Source: Treponema sp.
GTDB taxonomy: Bacteria > Spirochaetota > Spirochaetia > Treponematales > Breznakiellaceae
Assembly (NCBI GenBank): GCA_031258505.1
Contig: JAIRMT010000050.1
Coordinates: 1 to 20,728, forward strand
Direction of reading: 5' to 3'
DNA length: 20,728 bases
Below the pieces are notes generated by a model. The model worked only from the letters and a program-made list of their open reading frames with translations, did not search any database and was not told the origin of the DNA. Of this stretch, positions 6,912-12,973 are shown in pieces (within the stretch, counting starts at the first letter, position 1; every line of letters begins with the position of its first letter). A program made the position numbers and the translations under genes.

Positions 6912-8237
6912 TTACAGCGCTTTCGGTAACAGATCAACTTCAACAACAGTATCTTTGGGATCGGGCAAAGGGTAGTTGTCGGAACTCCACGGGTTGAGGA
7001 AGAAGAATGTATGCTGAGGGTATTCTACGAGGTTCCAGTGCTTGGCGATCTGTATCTCACTGCCGTCGGCAAGGAGGCGGAGCTTTTCTATCTTCCCGGC
7101 TAGGTTGGGGAGACAGAGGCCGCCGGCCTGCGCTTCGTAGATATGCGCGTAGAGCGTGTCGCCTTTGCGGGTGAAGCGTCCCCATTCTGGTTTAGCAAGA
7201 TCGGCGGCGCCGCAGCCGTAGATGCTCTCGCCGTTGTCGTCCAGCCAACGGCCTACGGTTTCCAGTATCTCAACCGAGGCGCGGGGAATTCGGCCTTTGG
7301 CATCAGGACCGACGTTGAGCAAAAGATTGCCGTTCTTGGACACACATTCCACCAACATACGGATCACCATGTCAGCCGGCTTCCAATGCTGGTCAGTGGA
7401 GCAGTAACCCCAGTGATTGTTAAGCGTGATACACGCCTCCCACGGAACTGGATCGCCCAGTTCGTTACGGATGCCTTCTGGCGGAATCATTTGCTCTGGG
7501 CAGGCAAAGTCGCCAGCAAAGAGACTGGGATTTGCGGTACGTATCGTGCCGGAATTCTCGCCGGAACCCTCAAGCCGGTTGTCCACGATAAGGTGCGGCT
7601 GGAGCGCGCGTACCATTTGCATAAGCTCAGTCGCTTTCCACTTTTCACCAGCCATATCCCCGTACGAAAAATCAAACCACATGATATCAAGGCGGCCGTA
7701 GCCGCTGAGTAGTTCCCGAATCTGCCCGTGCATGAACTCAAGGTAACGGTCGAAGTTTCGGTTTTCGTTGCCATAGTCCTTATTATCACGCATGGGGTGC
7801 TGGCGGTCGCCGTAATGGGGAAAGTCAGGATGCCGCCAGTCAATGATGGAGAAATAGAGGCCGACTTTCAGGCCTTCGGCGCGAAACGCCTCGATATACT
7901 CTTTAACCAGATCGCGCTTTGCCGGCGTATTCGTGGCCTTGAAGTCCGTGAGCGCTGTGTCCCAGAGACAGAAGCCGTCGTGGTGCTTGGCTGTGAGTAC
8001 CGCGTACTTCATGCCCGCCTTTTTTGCCAGCCTTGCCCACTCACGCGGCTGATACTCTTTGGCGCTGAACTCATTGAAGTAGCGCAGGTAGTCCTCATGC
8101 GGCATCCGCTCCGAACTGCGCACCCATTCGCCCCGCGCTGGAATAGCGTAGAGGCCCCAGTGGATAAACATACCAAAACGGGCGTCCGTGAACCACTTGG
8201 TTCGCGCTGCCCGTTCCTCGATTAGTTTGTTTTGCAT
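6912..8237 (-). CDS. Alpha-L-fucosidase, glycoside hydrolase family 29
   Basis: This is a retaining glycosidase that releases alpha-linked L-fucose. The 441 residues begin directly with the GH29 TIM barrel: WFTDARFGMFIHWGLY (15-30), EWARLAKKAGMKYAVLTAKH (66-85) then HDGFCLWDT, and LDIMWFDFSYGD (183-194), in which D189 is the expected nucleophile. WGYCSTDQHWKPADM (276-290) and KNGNLLLNVGPDAKG (301-315) are further family blocks. The acid/base residue is not assignable by eye. A C-terminal beta domain from about 345 seems complete. There is no signal peptide, so it should act in the cytoplasm on imported oligosaccharide, matching the upstream importer genes. ATG 8237 has AAGGAG at good spacing. 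The 365-bp gap from the permease gene suggests an own promoter or processed transcript. Confidence 0.93.
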   Translation of the reverse strand: MQNKLIEERAARTKWFTDARFGMFIHWGLYAIPARGEWVRSSERMPHEDYLRYFNEFSAKEYQPREWARLAKKAGMKYAVLTAKHHDGFCLWDTALTDFKATNTPAKRDLVKEYIEAFRAEGLKVGLYFSIIDWRHPDFPHYGDRQHPMRDNKDYGNENRNFDRYLEFMHGQIRELLSGYGRLDIMWFDFSYGDMAGEKWKATELMQMVRALQPHLIVDNRLEGSGENSGTIRTANPSLFAGDFACPEQMIPPEGIRNELGDPVPWEACITLNNHWGYCSTDQHWKPADMVIRMLVECVSKNGNLLLNVGPDAKGRIPRASVEILETVGRWLDDNGESIYGCGAADLAKPEWGRFTRKGDTLYAHIYEAQAGGLCLPNLAGKIEKLRLLADGSEIQIAKHWNLVEYPQHTFFFLNPWSSDNYPLPDPKDTVVEVDLLPKAL

Positions 8238-8267
8238 TGTATCTCCTTATTCTTATATTTCAATCCA

Positions 8268-8286
8268 TGCGCTCTCATGGAGCGCA
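8268..8286 (-). repeat. Inverted repeat upstream of the fucosidase gene
   Basis: TGCGCTC (8268-8274) and GAGCGCA (8280-8286) form a perfect 7-bp stem with a 5-nt loop. It ends about 30 bp upstream of the fucosidase ATG, where an operator or a leader hairpin would sit. No regulator gene is in the window, so its role is open. Confidence 0.5.
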
Positions 8287-8294
8287 ACCTAGTA

Positions 8295-8400
8295 CCTTGT
8301 CCAGACTAAACAACTTGTTACCGCAACGGCGAGTAAGAGCGGTTTCCCTTCTTTTCACCTGCGGTCTGTTATTGTACCCTTCCGTTTAGTCTAGTCAAGG
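8295..8400. repeat. 106-bp segment bounded by 17-bp inverted repeats
   Basis: CCTTGTCCAGACTAAAC (8295-8311) matches the reverse complement of GTTTAGTCTAGTCAAGG (8384-8400) at 15 of 17 positions, including an uninterrupted 9-bp core AGACTAAAC/GTTTAGTCT. The 72 bp between the arms contain no gene. No clear target-site duplication flanks it. Candidate explanations are a very small MITE-like element, a structured RNA, or paired operator half-sites. Confidence 0.6.
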
Positions 8401-8460
8401 CGCTAACTAAAGGAGCCTGCTCCGCTTTGTACAAGGCGTTTGCGCTAGACCTTCAACCCA

Positions 8461-8526
8461 CACGCTCATGCGCTGGGGGACAGACACCACAACCACGCTC
8501 ACGCGCTGGGGGATAGACACCATAAC
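8461..8526. repeat. 33-bp tandem duplication
   Basis: The block at 8461-8493 is repeated at 8494-8526 with 30 of 33 positions identical; the three differences are all C/T. Each copy contains GCGCTGGGGGA followed by AGACACCA. The copies lie downstream of the permease stop and upstream of the fucosidase gene. Confidence 0.85.
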
Positions 8527-8567
8527 AAAACTGAGGTCGCTTAGTCTGAACCATGTATTAGATGAAG

Positions 8568-8593
8568 GTGTCTACACCGCTCGGTACAGACAC
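8568..8593 (-). terminator. Hairpin after the permease gene, possible terminator or processing site
   Basis: On the minus strand the RNA starting 9 nt after the permease stop can fold GUGUCUGUACC against GGUGUAGACAC, an 11-pair stem with two G-U pairs and a small loop. The downstream sequence is CTTCATCT, not a proper T-run, so it may be an inefficient terminator or a 3'-end stabiliser that separates importer and fucosidase expression. Confidence 0.5.
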
Positions 8594-8602
8594 TTTGCCT
8601 CG

Positions 8603-9508
8603 CTAACCTTTAACCGCGCCAATCATAACGCCGGTTACAAAATATTTCTGCACAAATGGGTAGATGATCATCACTGGTACCGAGCCTACGATGATCACCG
8701 AATACTTGAGCAGGTCGCTTAAGCCTTGTTTTGCGGCAAGTTCACGCGCATCGCTAATCATGATCGGGTCAATCTTGCTTAACACCAGTATCTCTCGCAG
8801 GACAATCTGGAGCGGCGCAAGTTCCGCCTTGTTGAGGTAGATAAGGGCGTTGAAGTAGGTGTTCCAGTGCGAAACGCCATAGTACAGGGCAAGTACAGCC
8901 ATGATCGGGGCGCTTAACGGCAGCACAATGCTTATCATAAACCGGAATGGCGAACAACCCTCCATCGTCGCCGATTCATAGAGGCTGTCAGGAATCGTGG
9001 ACACAATGTAGGTGCGGCAGAGGATGACGTTCCAGACGCTCAAGGCAACTGGAATGATCATTGCCCAGCGCGTGTCAATCAGCCCCAGCTTCCGCACCAC
9101 CATGTAGGTGGGAATCATGCCGCCGGAAAAGTACATAGTGAAAACCATAAGTACCGATATAACATTGCGGGCGCGGAACTCCTTGCGGGTCAGGGGATAG
9201 GCGCAGAGCACGGTCATAATGAGATTCACGACCGTGCCTACAATCATATAGAAGAACGAATTAAAGAAGCCGGTCATAAGTTTGGGGTTCTTGAACACAG
9301 CCTCGTAGCCGCGCAAGGTCGGACGCACTGGCCAGAACCATACATCCCCACTGATAACCGCTTGGGGGTCAGAGAACGAGGCGGCAATGATGAAGATGAT
9401 CGGCACGATAACAATGAGCAGGGTCAGGCTTAACATGATATAAATGAAAATCACAAAAGCCCGGTCAAACGCCGTGTCCCTGATTCGACTAGGTTTCTTG
9501 TTTCCCAT
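8603..9508 (-). CDS. ABC sugar importer permease, YtcP/CUT1-like
   Basis: This inner-membrane permease is one half of a carbohydrate ABC importer. The 301 residues carry about six membrane helices (19-43, 82-106, 115-136, 148-168, 200-212, 268-284). The EAA loop that contacts the ATPase is YESATMEGCSPFRFMISIVL (177-196). The C-terminus QKYFVTGVMIGAVKG is typical of the YtcP/LplC group, which works on complex plant or host oligosaccharides. ATG 9508 has AGGAG 6 nt upstream and lies 9 nt after the partner permease, so the two are translated from one message. No ATP-binding subunit is encoded here. In related systems a shared MsmX-type ATPase does this, which I infer but cannot see. Confidence 0.93.
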   Translation of the reverse strand: MGNKKPSRIRDTAFDRAFVIFIYIMLSLTLLIVIVPIIFIIAASFSDPQAVISGDVWFWPVRPTLRGYEAVFKNPKLMTGFFNSFFYMIVGTVVNLIMTVLCAYPLTRKEFRARNVISVLMVFTMYFSGGMIPTYMVVRKLGLIDTRWAMIIPVALSVWNVILCRTYIVSTIPDSLYESATMEGCSPFRFMISIVLPLSAPIMAVLALYYGVSHWNTYFNALIYLNKAELAPLQIVLREILVLSKIDPIMISDARELAAKQGLSDLLKYSVIIVGSVPVMIIYPFVQKYFVTGVMIGAVKG

Positions 9509-9517
9509 GCGCTACTC

Positions 9518-10429
9518 CTACCAGACACTCGTGTCAGTCAGTTTCTTTGACAACTGATTTACGCTCATCATCAGGATAAACGCGACGATTGAGTTAAACA
9601 GTCCAACCGCTGTTGAGAAACTGTAGTTGGCGTTTTGCAGACCTACCTTATAGACAAAGGTAGATATGACTTCAGAGGTGGACATATTGATAGAGTTCTG
9701 CATGAGATACACTTTCTCAAAACCAATGCTCATAATGGAGCCGCAGTTAAAGATTAAAAGGATCACGATGGTGGGGCGAATACTCGGCAGGTCGATGTGC
9801 CAGATACGCTGTATGCGCGAAACGCCGTCAACAATGCCCGCTTCCTGTAGTTCCTTGCTGACACCAGAGAGCGCAGCAATGTATATAATAGAAGAATACC
9901 CCATGGTCTGCCAGATGCCGCTCCACACGTAGAGGTGAGGGAAGATGCGGGCTTCGCCAAAGAAGTTCAGCGCTTGCCCGCCACAGAGAACGATAATCCG
10001 GTTAAAGATGCCAATACGCAGGTCAGTCAGCTGCATCAGCATACCAACCATGACCACGACTGAGATGAAGTACGGCGCGTAGGTGAGCATCTGTACGAAC
10101 TTCTTGAAACGGATAGCCCGTATCTCATTGAGGCCAATGGCAAGCAGAATGGGAACTGGAAAACCAGCGATCAGGCTATAAAACCCAAGTCGCAGCGTGT
10201 TGAGGATGACGGTGAGGCCGGACGGCGTGGTCAAGAATTGCTGAAACCAGCGCAAACCTACCCACTCGCTCTGCCAGATGCCTCGACGCGGACTATAATC
10301 CTTGAACGCCATTAGAATACCGCTCATGGGAACGTAACTGAAGGTGATGATGTACGCAAGGGGCAGGGCAATGATAGCCCAGAACTGCCAGTTACTCGTT
10401 AATAGCCGCTTGTTGGACTTGGGGTTCAT
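9518..10429 (-). CDS. ABC sugar importer permease, LplB/YteP-like
   Basis: This is the second permease of the importer. It has 303 residues with a cytoplasmic head and about six helices (15-38, 79-101, 117-136, 164-186, 218-234, 275-293). The EAA loop is LQEAGIVDGVSRIQRIWHID (194-213). The N-terminal block SYVPMSGILMAFKDYSPRRG (31-50) is a signature of LplB-type proteins. The ATG at 10429 follows the binding-protein stop by only 3 nt, and the purine-rich GGTAAGTAGG overlapping that stop would serve as the ribosome binding site, indicating translational coupling. The likely complex is this protein, the 8603-9508 permease, the binding protein, and an ATPase encoded elsewhere. Confidence 0.93.
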   Translation of the reverse strand: MNPKSNKRLLTSNWQFWAIIALPLAYIITFSYVPMSGILMAFKDYSPRRGIWQSEWVGLRWFQQFLTTPSGLTVILNTLRLGFYSLIAGFPVPILLAIGLNEIRAIRFKKFVQMLTYAPYFISVVVMVGMLMQLTDLRIGIFNRIIVLCGGQALNFFGEARIFPHLYVWSGIWQTMGYSSIIYIAALSGVSKELQEAGIVDGVSRIQRIWHIDLPSIRPTIVILLIFNCGSIMSIGFEKVYLMQNSINMSTSEVISTFVYKVGLQNANYSFSTAVGLFNSIVAFILMMSVNQLSKKLTDTSVW

Positions 10430-10432
10430 AAC

Positions 10433-12091
10433 CTACTTACCTTGCTGACGGTTCCACGCGGTCTGCTGTACCTGAAGGTACTTCGGCAGGCTGAGTTGAT
10501 CAAAGCCGCGGACGTAGGCGTCCCATTCGGTGTCAATGTTTCTGTTGCCCATGATGAAAGCCACCCGGTTCTCGCTGATGTACTTGTCAAGTTCAACCGC
10601 GATAGTCTGTACGGAGTTTGCTTCGTCTGCGGTCAGCTTGAGTCGGTTTGGCAGTATGTCGTACTGTCCGGGTTTCTGGGAGTACGGCTCGCACTTGGTT
10701 TCGGTCTCAACAAAGAGCAGTTTCTCAAGGCCGGCGGACGCGCCAATATCAATGTTCGCGGCAGTCGCTTCGCCCAGCCGTATCTCAGCAGTGGCGTAGA
10801 TGAGGCCGATGTCCTGCCAGTCGTGGTTCTGGGGTTCGGCGGTGTACTGATTCAGCACCTTGAACAGGGCGGGTTTGCCGTTAAGCCCAACTTCACCGGG
10901 TGGGTTGAGGATGAAGTCCTTGCCGTCGGTGTTTGCGCCATACTGGTATTGCAAATATCCTTCTATAGTATAGAAGTGATCTGCCCAGCGAAGCACAGCT
11001 TCGGGGTACTTGCAGCGGTCGGTTATGACAAGCTTGTTTTCCACGAGGCTGTCGTACTTGAAGTTGGTGTTGATCTGCGTACCGTCAGGGCCTTTGAGCG
11101 GGGCAATGGCGCGGAAAGCGCGGTAGAGCGAGTTATTCGTATCCGCGTCTACGCTGTTTACAATGGCGCCGGAAGCGATGAACAGTATCGGCGTGCCGGA
11201 GTTCACGAGACTGCGGTACTGTTCCGCGTTCTGAGTGAAGCCGCCGTCATAGATAGCGCCCATCTTATACAACTCGTTGAGGAAGCGGAGTCCCTCACGG
11301 TACTTGGGCTGGTTGGCCTGGGTAACTACCTCGCCATTGGGGGAAACGAGGAGCCGGTCGCCAGCGCTTCGTTCGCCCGGGTCGGTGATGAAGGAACCCA
11401 TGAGGAAATCAACGAACTGCTCACCCCAGCCGCTGGTTGAACCGGTTACAGCAATGCCATTGGGATAAACTTCGAGGAAACGCTCACAGACTGCCTTAAA
11501 TTCCTCAGTGGTAGTGGGGACAGCCATGCCAATACTCTGTAAGAGGTCGTTGTTCACCCACATTTTAACGTAGTGAGTGCAGTGATAGCACTCATTGAAC
11601 GACGCCACGCCATAGATATGACCATCGGCCTGGCGCTGTTGGTTCCAGAGGTCGGGGTTGGCCTGCATAAACTTCCAGTAGTTGGGCATATACTGGGGGA
11701 TCAGGTCTTCAAGCGGGATGAGAATGTGCTCCTGCAGCCCATACCGCGCCACATCCGGCGTCCTAAACATGAAGGCGTCGGGATAATCATTGCTGGCCAT
11801 CAGCAGATTGATCTTCTCGGTCGTGGCGTCAGCTCCGGCAGTGGTGAAGTTCCACTTGACGTTGGTCTTCCCCTCCAGATACTTGGTGAAGTCATTGGTT
11901 TGCAGGTCAATGACATTTGGGGCGCTCATGGCGAACATCGTCATGGTAATCGGCGTTTTGACAATGGGGTACTGGCCTATGGGTGTGTAGTCAGCCGCCA
12001 CAGCAATAGCGCCGCGCTGGGTATTACCGCCAGCGAACGCAAACGGTAACAGGGCGCATATTAATGCGCCAAAAAGAAATAACTTTTTCAA
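10433..12091 (-). CDS. Extracellular solute-binding protein of the sugar importer (LipO/YtcQ-like)
   Basis: This is the substrate-capturing component of the importer, 552 residues long, which fits the large LplA/LipO/YtcQ class rather than the roughly 400-residue maltose type. Residues 1-20 (MKKLFLFGALICALLPFAFA) are a signal peptide followed by GGNTQ. There is no cysteine at the cleavage site, so unlike many homologues it does not look like a lipoprotein and may be free in the periplasm. Motifs of the class include NVKWNFTT (77-84), LLMASNDYPDAFM (96-108), YGVASFNE (160-167) and WADHFYTIEGYLQYQYG (373-389). The start is TTG at 12091, chosen because AGGAGG (12096-12101) precedes it by 4 nt and the signal peptide starts there. 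It is the first gene of the importer operon, with a promoter at 12123-12152. Confidence 0.92.
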   Translation of the reverse strand: MKKLFLFGALICALLPFAFAGGNTQRGAIAVAADYTPIGQYPIVKTPITMTMFAMSAPNVIDLQTNDFTKYLEGKTNVKWNFTTAGADATTEKINLLMASNDYPDAFMFRTPDVARYGLQEHILIPLEDLIPQYMPNYWKFMQANPDLWNQQRQADGHIYGVASFNECYHCTHYVKMWVNNDLLQSIGMAVPTTTEEFKAVCERFLEVYPNGIAVTGSTSGWGEQFVDFLMGSFITDPGERSAGDRLLVSPNGEVVTQANQPKYREGLRFLNELYKMGAIYDGGFTQNAEQYRSLVNSGTPILFIASGAIVNSVDADTNNSLYRAFRAIAPLKGPDGTQINTNFKYDSLVENKLVITDRCKYPEAVLRWADHFYTIEGYLQYQYGANTDGKDFILNPPGEVGLNGKPALFKVLNQYTAEPQNHDWQDIGLIYATAEIRLGEATAANIDIGASAGLEKLLFVETETKCEPYSQKPGQYDILPNRLKLTADEANSVQTIAVELDKYISENRVAFIMGNRNIDTEWDAYVRGFDQLSLPKYLQVQQTAWNRQQGK

Positions 12092-12095
12092 AGCT

Positions 12096-12101
12096 CCTCC
12101 T
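12096..12101 (-). promoter_or_regulatory. Ribosome binding site selecting the TTG start of the binding protein
   Basis: AGGAGG on the minus strand lies 4 nt before TTG at 12091-12089. It is among the strongest Shine-Dalgarno matches here and supports a TTG start where no ATG exists before the signal peptide. Confidence 0.8.
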
Positions 12102-12122
12102 AAACGAAATAAGTTACTTACA

Positions 12123-12152
12123 AGTATAACATGACTTGGGCTATTTTGTCGA
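12123..12152 (-). promoter_or_regulatory. Candidate promoter of the sugar importer operon
   Basis: On the minus strand TCGACA (12147-12152) and TATACT (12123-12128) are each one base off the sigma-70 consensus and are 18 bp apart. The expected start near 12116 leaves a leader of about 25 nt to the TTG. No inverted repeat operator was seen overlapping it. Confidence 0.5.
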
Positions 12153-12260
12153 CGACCGCGCAGGATATATCAGCAATTCAAAGTATCACCCGTCAGGCTC
12201 ATCTCCCCAGACAAAAAGGATAAAAGCCTCCCCGTTTTCATGGAGAAATCGGCAAAAGGC

Positions 12261-12306
12261 GTACTTCAGCGCCTGACCTAGCCGTACCTTCAGCGCCTTA
12301 TCTACC
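12261..12306. repeat. Two tandem 23-bp repeats left of array 2
   Basis: Copies at 12261-12283 and 12284-12306 follow the pattern GTACCTTCAGCGC then YTGACCTACC, with a few substitutions. The same 23-bp family reappears on the right side of the palindrome array, so the array lies inside this older-looking repeat tract. Confidence 0.75.
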
Positions 12307-12323
12307 GTATATCTGGAACTTTT

Positions 12324-12585
12324 AGACATGCGTCTGGAACTTTTAGACATGCGTCTGGAACTTTTAGACATGCGTCTAAAACTTTAAGACATGCGTCTGG
12401 AACGCTAGACGTATGTCTTAAACTTTTAGACGTATGTCTGGAAACGCTAGACGTATGTCTGGAACTTTAAGACATGCGTCTGGAAACGCTAGACGTATGT
12501 CTTAAACTTTTAGACGCGCGTCTGAAACGCTAGACGTATGTCTGGAAACGCTAGACGTATATCTGGAAACGTCAGACGTATCGCC
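12324..12585 (-). repeat. Palindrome array 2 (AGACRYRYGTCT, 20-21-bp pitch, inverted relative to array 1)
   Basis: Eleven exact AGACRYRYGTCT units start at 12324, 12345, 12366, 12387, 12407, 12428, 12449, 12470, 12491, 12512 and 12532. Decayed units lie at 12553 (GTATATCT end) and 12574 (only AGACGTAT kept), and a decayed trace ending ATCT sits one period to the left (12303-12314). Cores are ATGC (five), GTAT (five) and one perfectly symmetric GCGC. Plus-strand linkers are GGAACTTTT, TAAACTTTT, GGAACTTTA, AAAACTTTA and (G)GAAACGCT or GGAACGCT. These are reverse complements of the two linker classes of array 1, so I mark this array as minus. Confidence 0.95.
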
Positions 12586-12640
12586 AGCGCTTGACCTACC
12601 TGTACCTTCAGCGCTTGACCTACCGTACGGCAGCGCTGTG
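12578..12640. repeat. 23-bp repeats right of array 2
   Basis: A first copy (12578-12601, with one extra base) and a second (12602-12624) show GTACCTTCAGCGC then TTGACCTACC. A partial third (12625-12640, GTACGGCAGCGCTGTG) follows. They match the left-hand copies at 12261-12306. The palindrome array begins and ends at a GTAT that belongs to this repeat, as if it had expanded or inserted there. Confidence 0.75.
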
Positions 12641-12910
12641 AACCCAAACACGGTTTCCAGGTTGTTCCTTCATCTGGCGCTGGTAATCCAGCATCGACTG
12701 GCGCTGAAAGAAAAATATGCCGAAGGCGCTTTTCACGAAAGCGGCGATGTTGCAGCGTTCATTGTGTCCGGGTCGCCTGGAATCAGGCATTTGTTCGCGC
12801 TCCCGGCTAAACGTCTCTATGAGTCTCTTAAAGATTCCCTGTCCCATGCCTCTGGTTAGCATGAAATTTCGATACTGTGAATTGCTGCAGGAGATATAGC
12901 CGATAAACAA
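12620..12910 (-). pseudogene. Truncated transposase remnant (N-terminal part)
   Basis: The minus-strand frame encodes 96 residues. Residues about 22-86 resemble the N-terminal region of a group of DDE transposases: GIFKRLIETF (25-34), MPDSRRPGHNERCNIAAFVK (41-60), then SAFGIFFFQRQSMLDYQRQM (61-80) and KEQPGN. In intact members this block is followed by several hundred residues with the catalytic acids. Here the frame stops within the 23-bp repeats, so only the 5' end survives. It lies between array 2 and the promoter of the TPR gene. Family placement is by memory of the N-terminal pattern, and the element's ends were not identified. The antisense frame at 12638-12859 is a shadow. Confidence 0.55.
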
Positions 12911-12932
12911 GAAAGAATAGGGTCAGCCCCCT

Positions 12933-12961
12933 TTGACTTTTTTGTTTAAACAGTATTTAAT
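12933..12961 (+). promoter_or_regulatory. Candidate promoter for the TPR gene and the mre cluster
   Basis: TTGACT (12933-12938) and TTTAAT (12956-12961) are each one base off consensus with exactly 17 bp between them. The predicted start near 12968 is only about 6 nt before the ATG at 12974. Confidence 0.5.
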
Positions 12962-12973
12962 AGATGAAACATT

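Larger units (their letters stand above)
8238..8602. other. Gene-free region between permease and fucosidase genes
   Basis: These 365 bp contain no convincing coding sequence. They hold a short hairpin before the fucosidase gene (8268-8286), a 106-bp segment bounded by 17-bp inverted repeats (8295-8400), a 33-bp tandem duplication (8461-8526), and a hairpin just after the permease stop (8568-8593). AGACAC/GTGTCT words recur in the last two. A fucosidase promoter is not obvious: TATAAG lies close to the ribosome binding site but lacks a -35. Confidence 0.75.

Noticed and set aside
12186..12371. Minus-strand frame encoding repeated MSKSSRR
   Set aside because: It is the in-frame reading of array 2 and its 23-bp flanks, with no start signal and no non-repeat domain of known type.
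3885..12585. CRISPR interpretation of the arrays
   Set aside because: Repeats are 12 bp, spacers are 8-9 bp and nearly identical, and no cas gene is present.
12919..12937. AGGGTCAGCCCCCTTTGAC motif as a transposon end
   Set aside because: It resembles motifs seen near some mobile elements, but no partner end was found and it overlaps a plausible -35 box.
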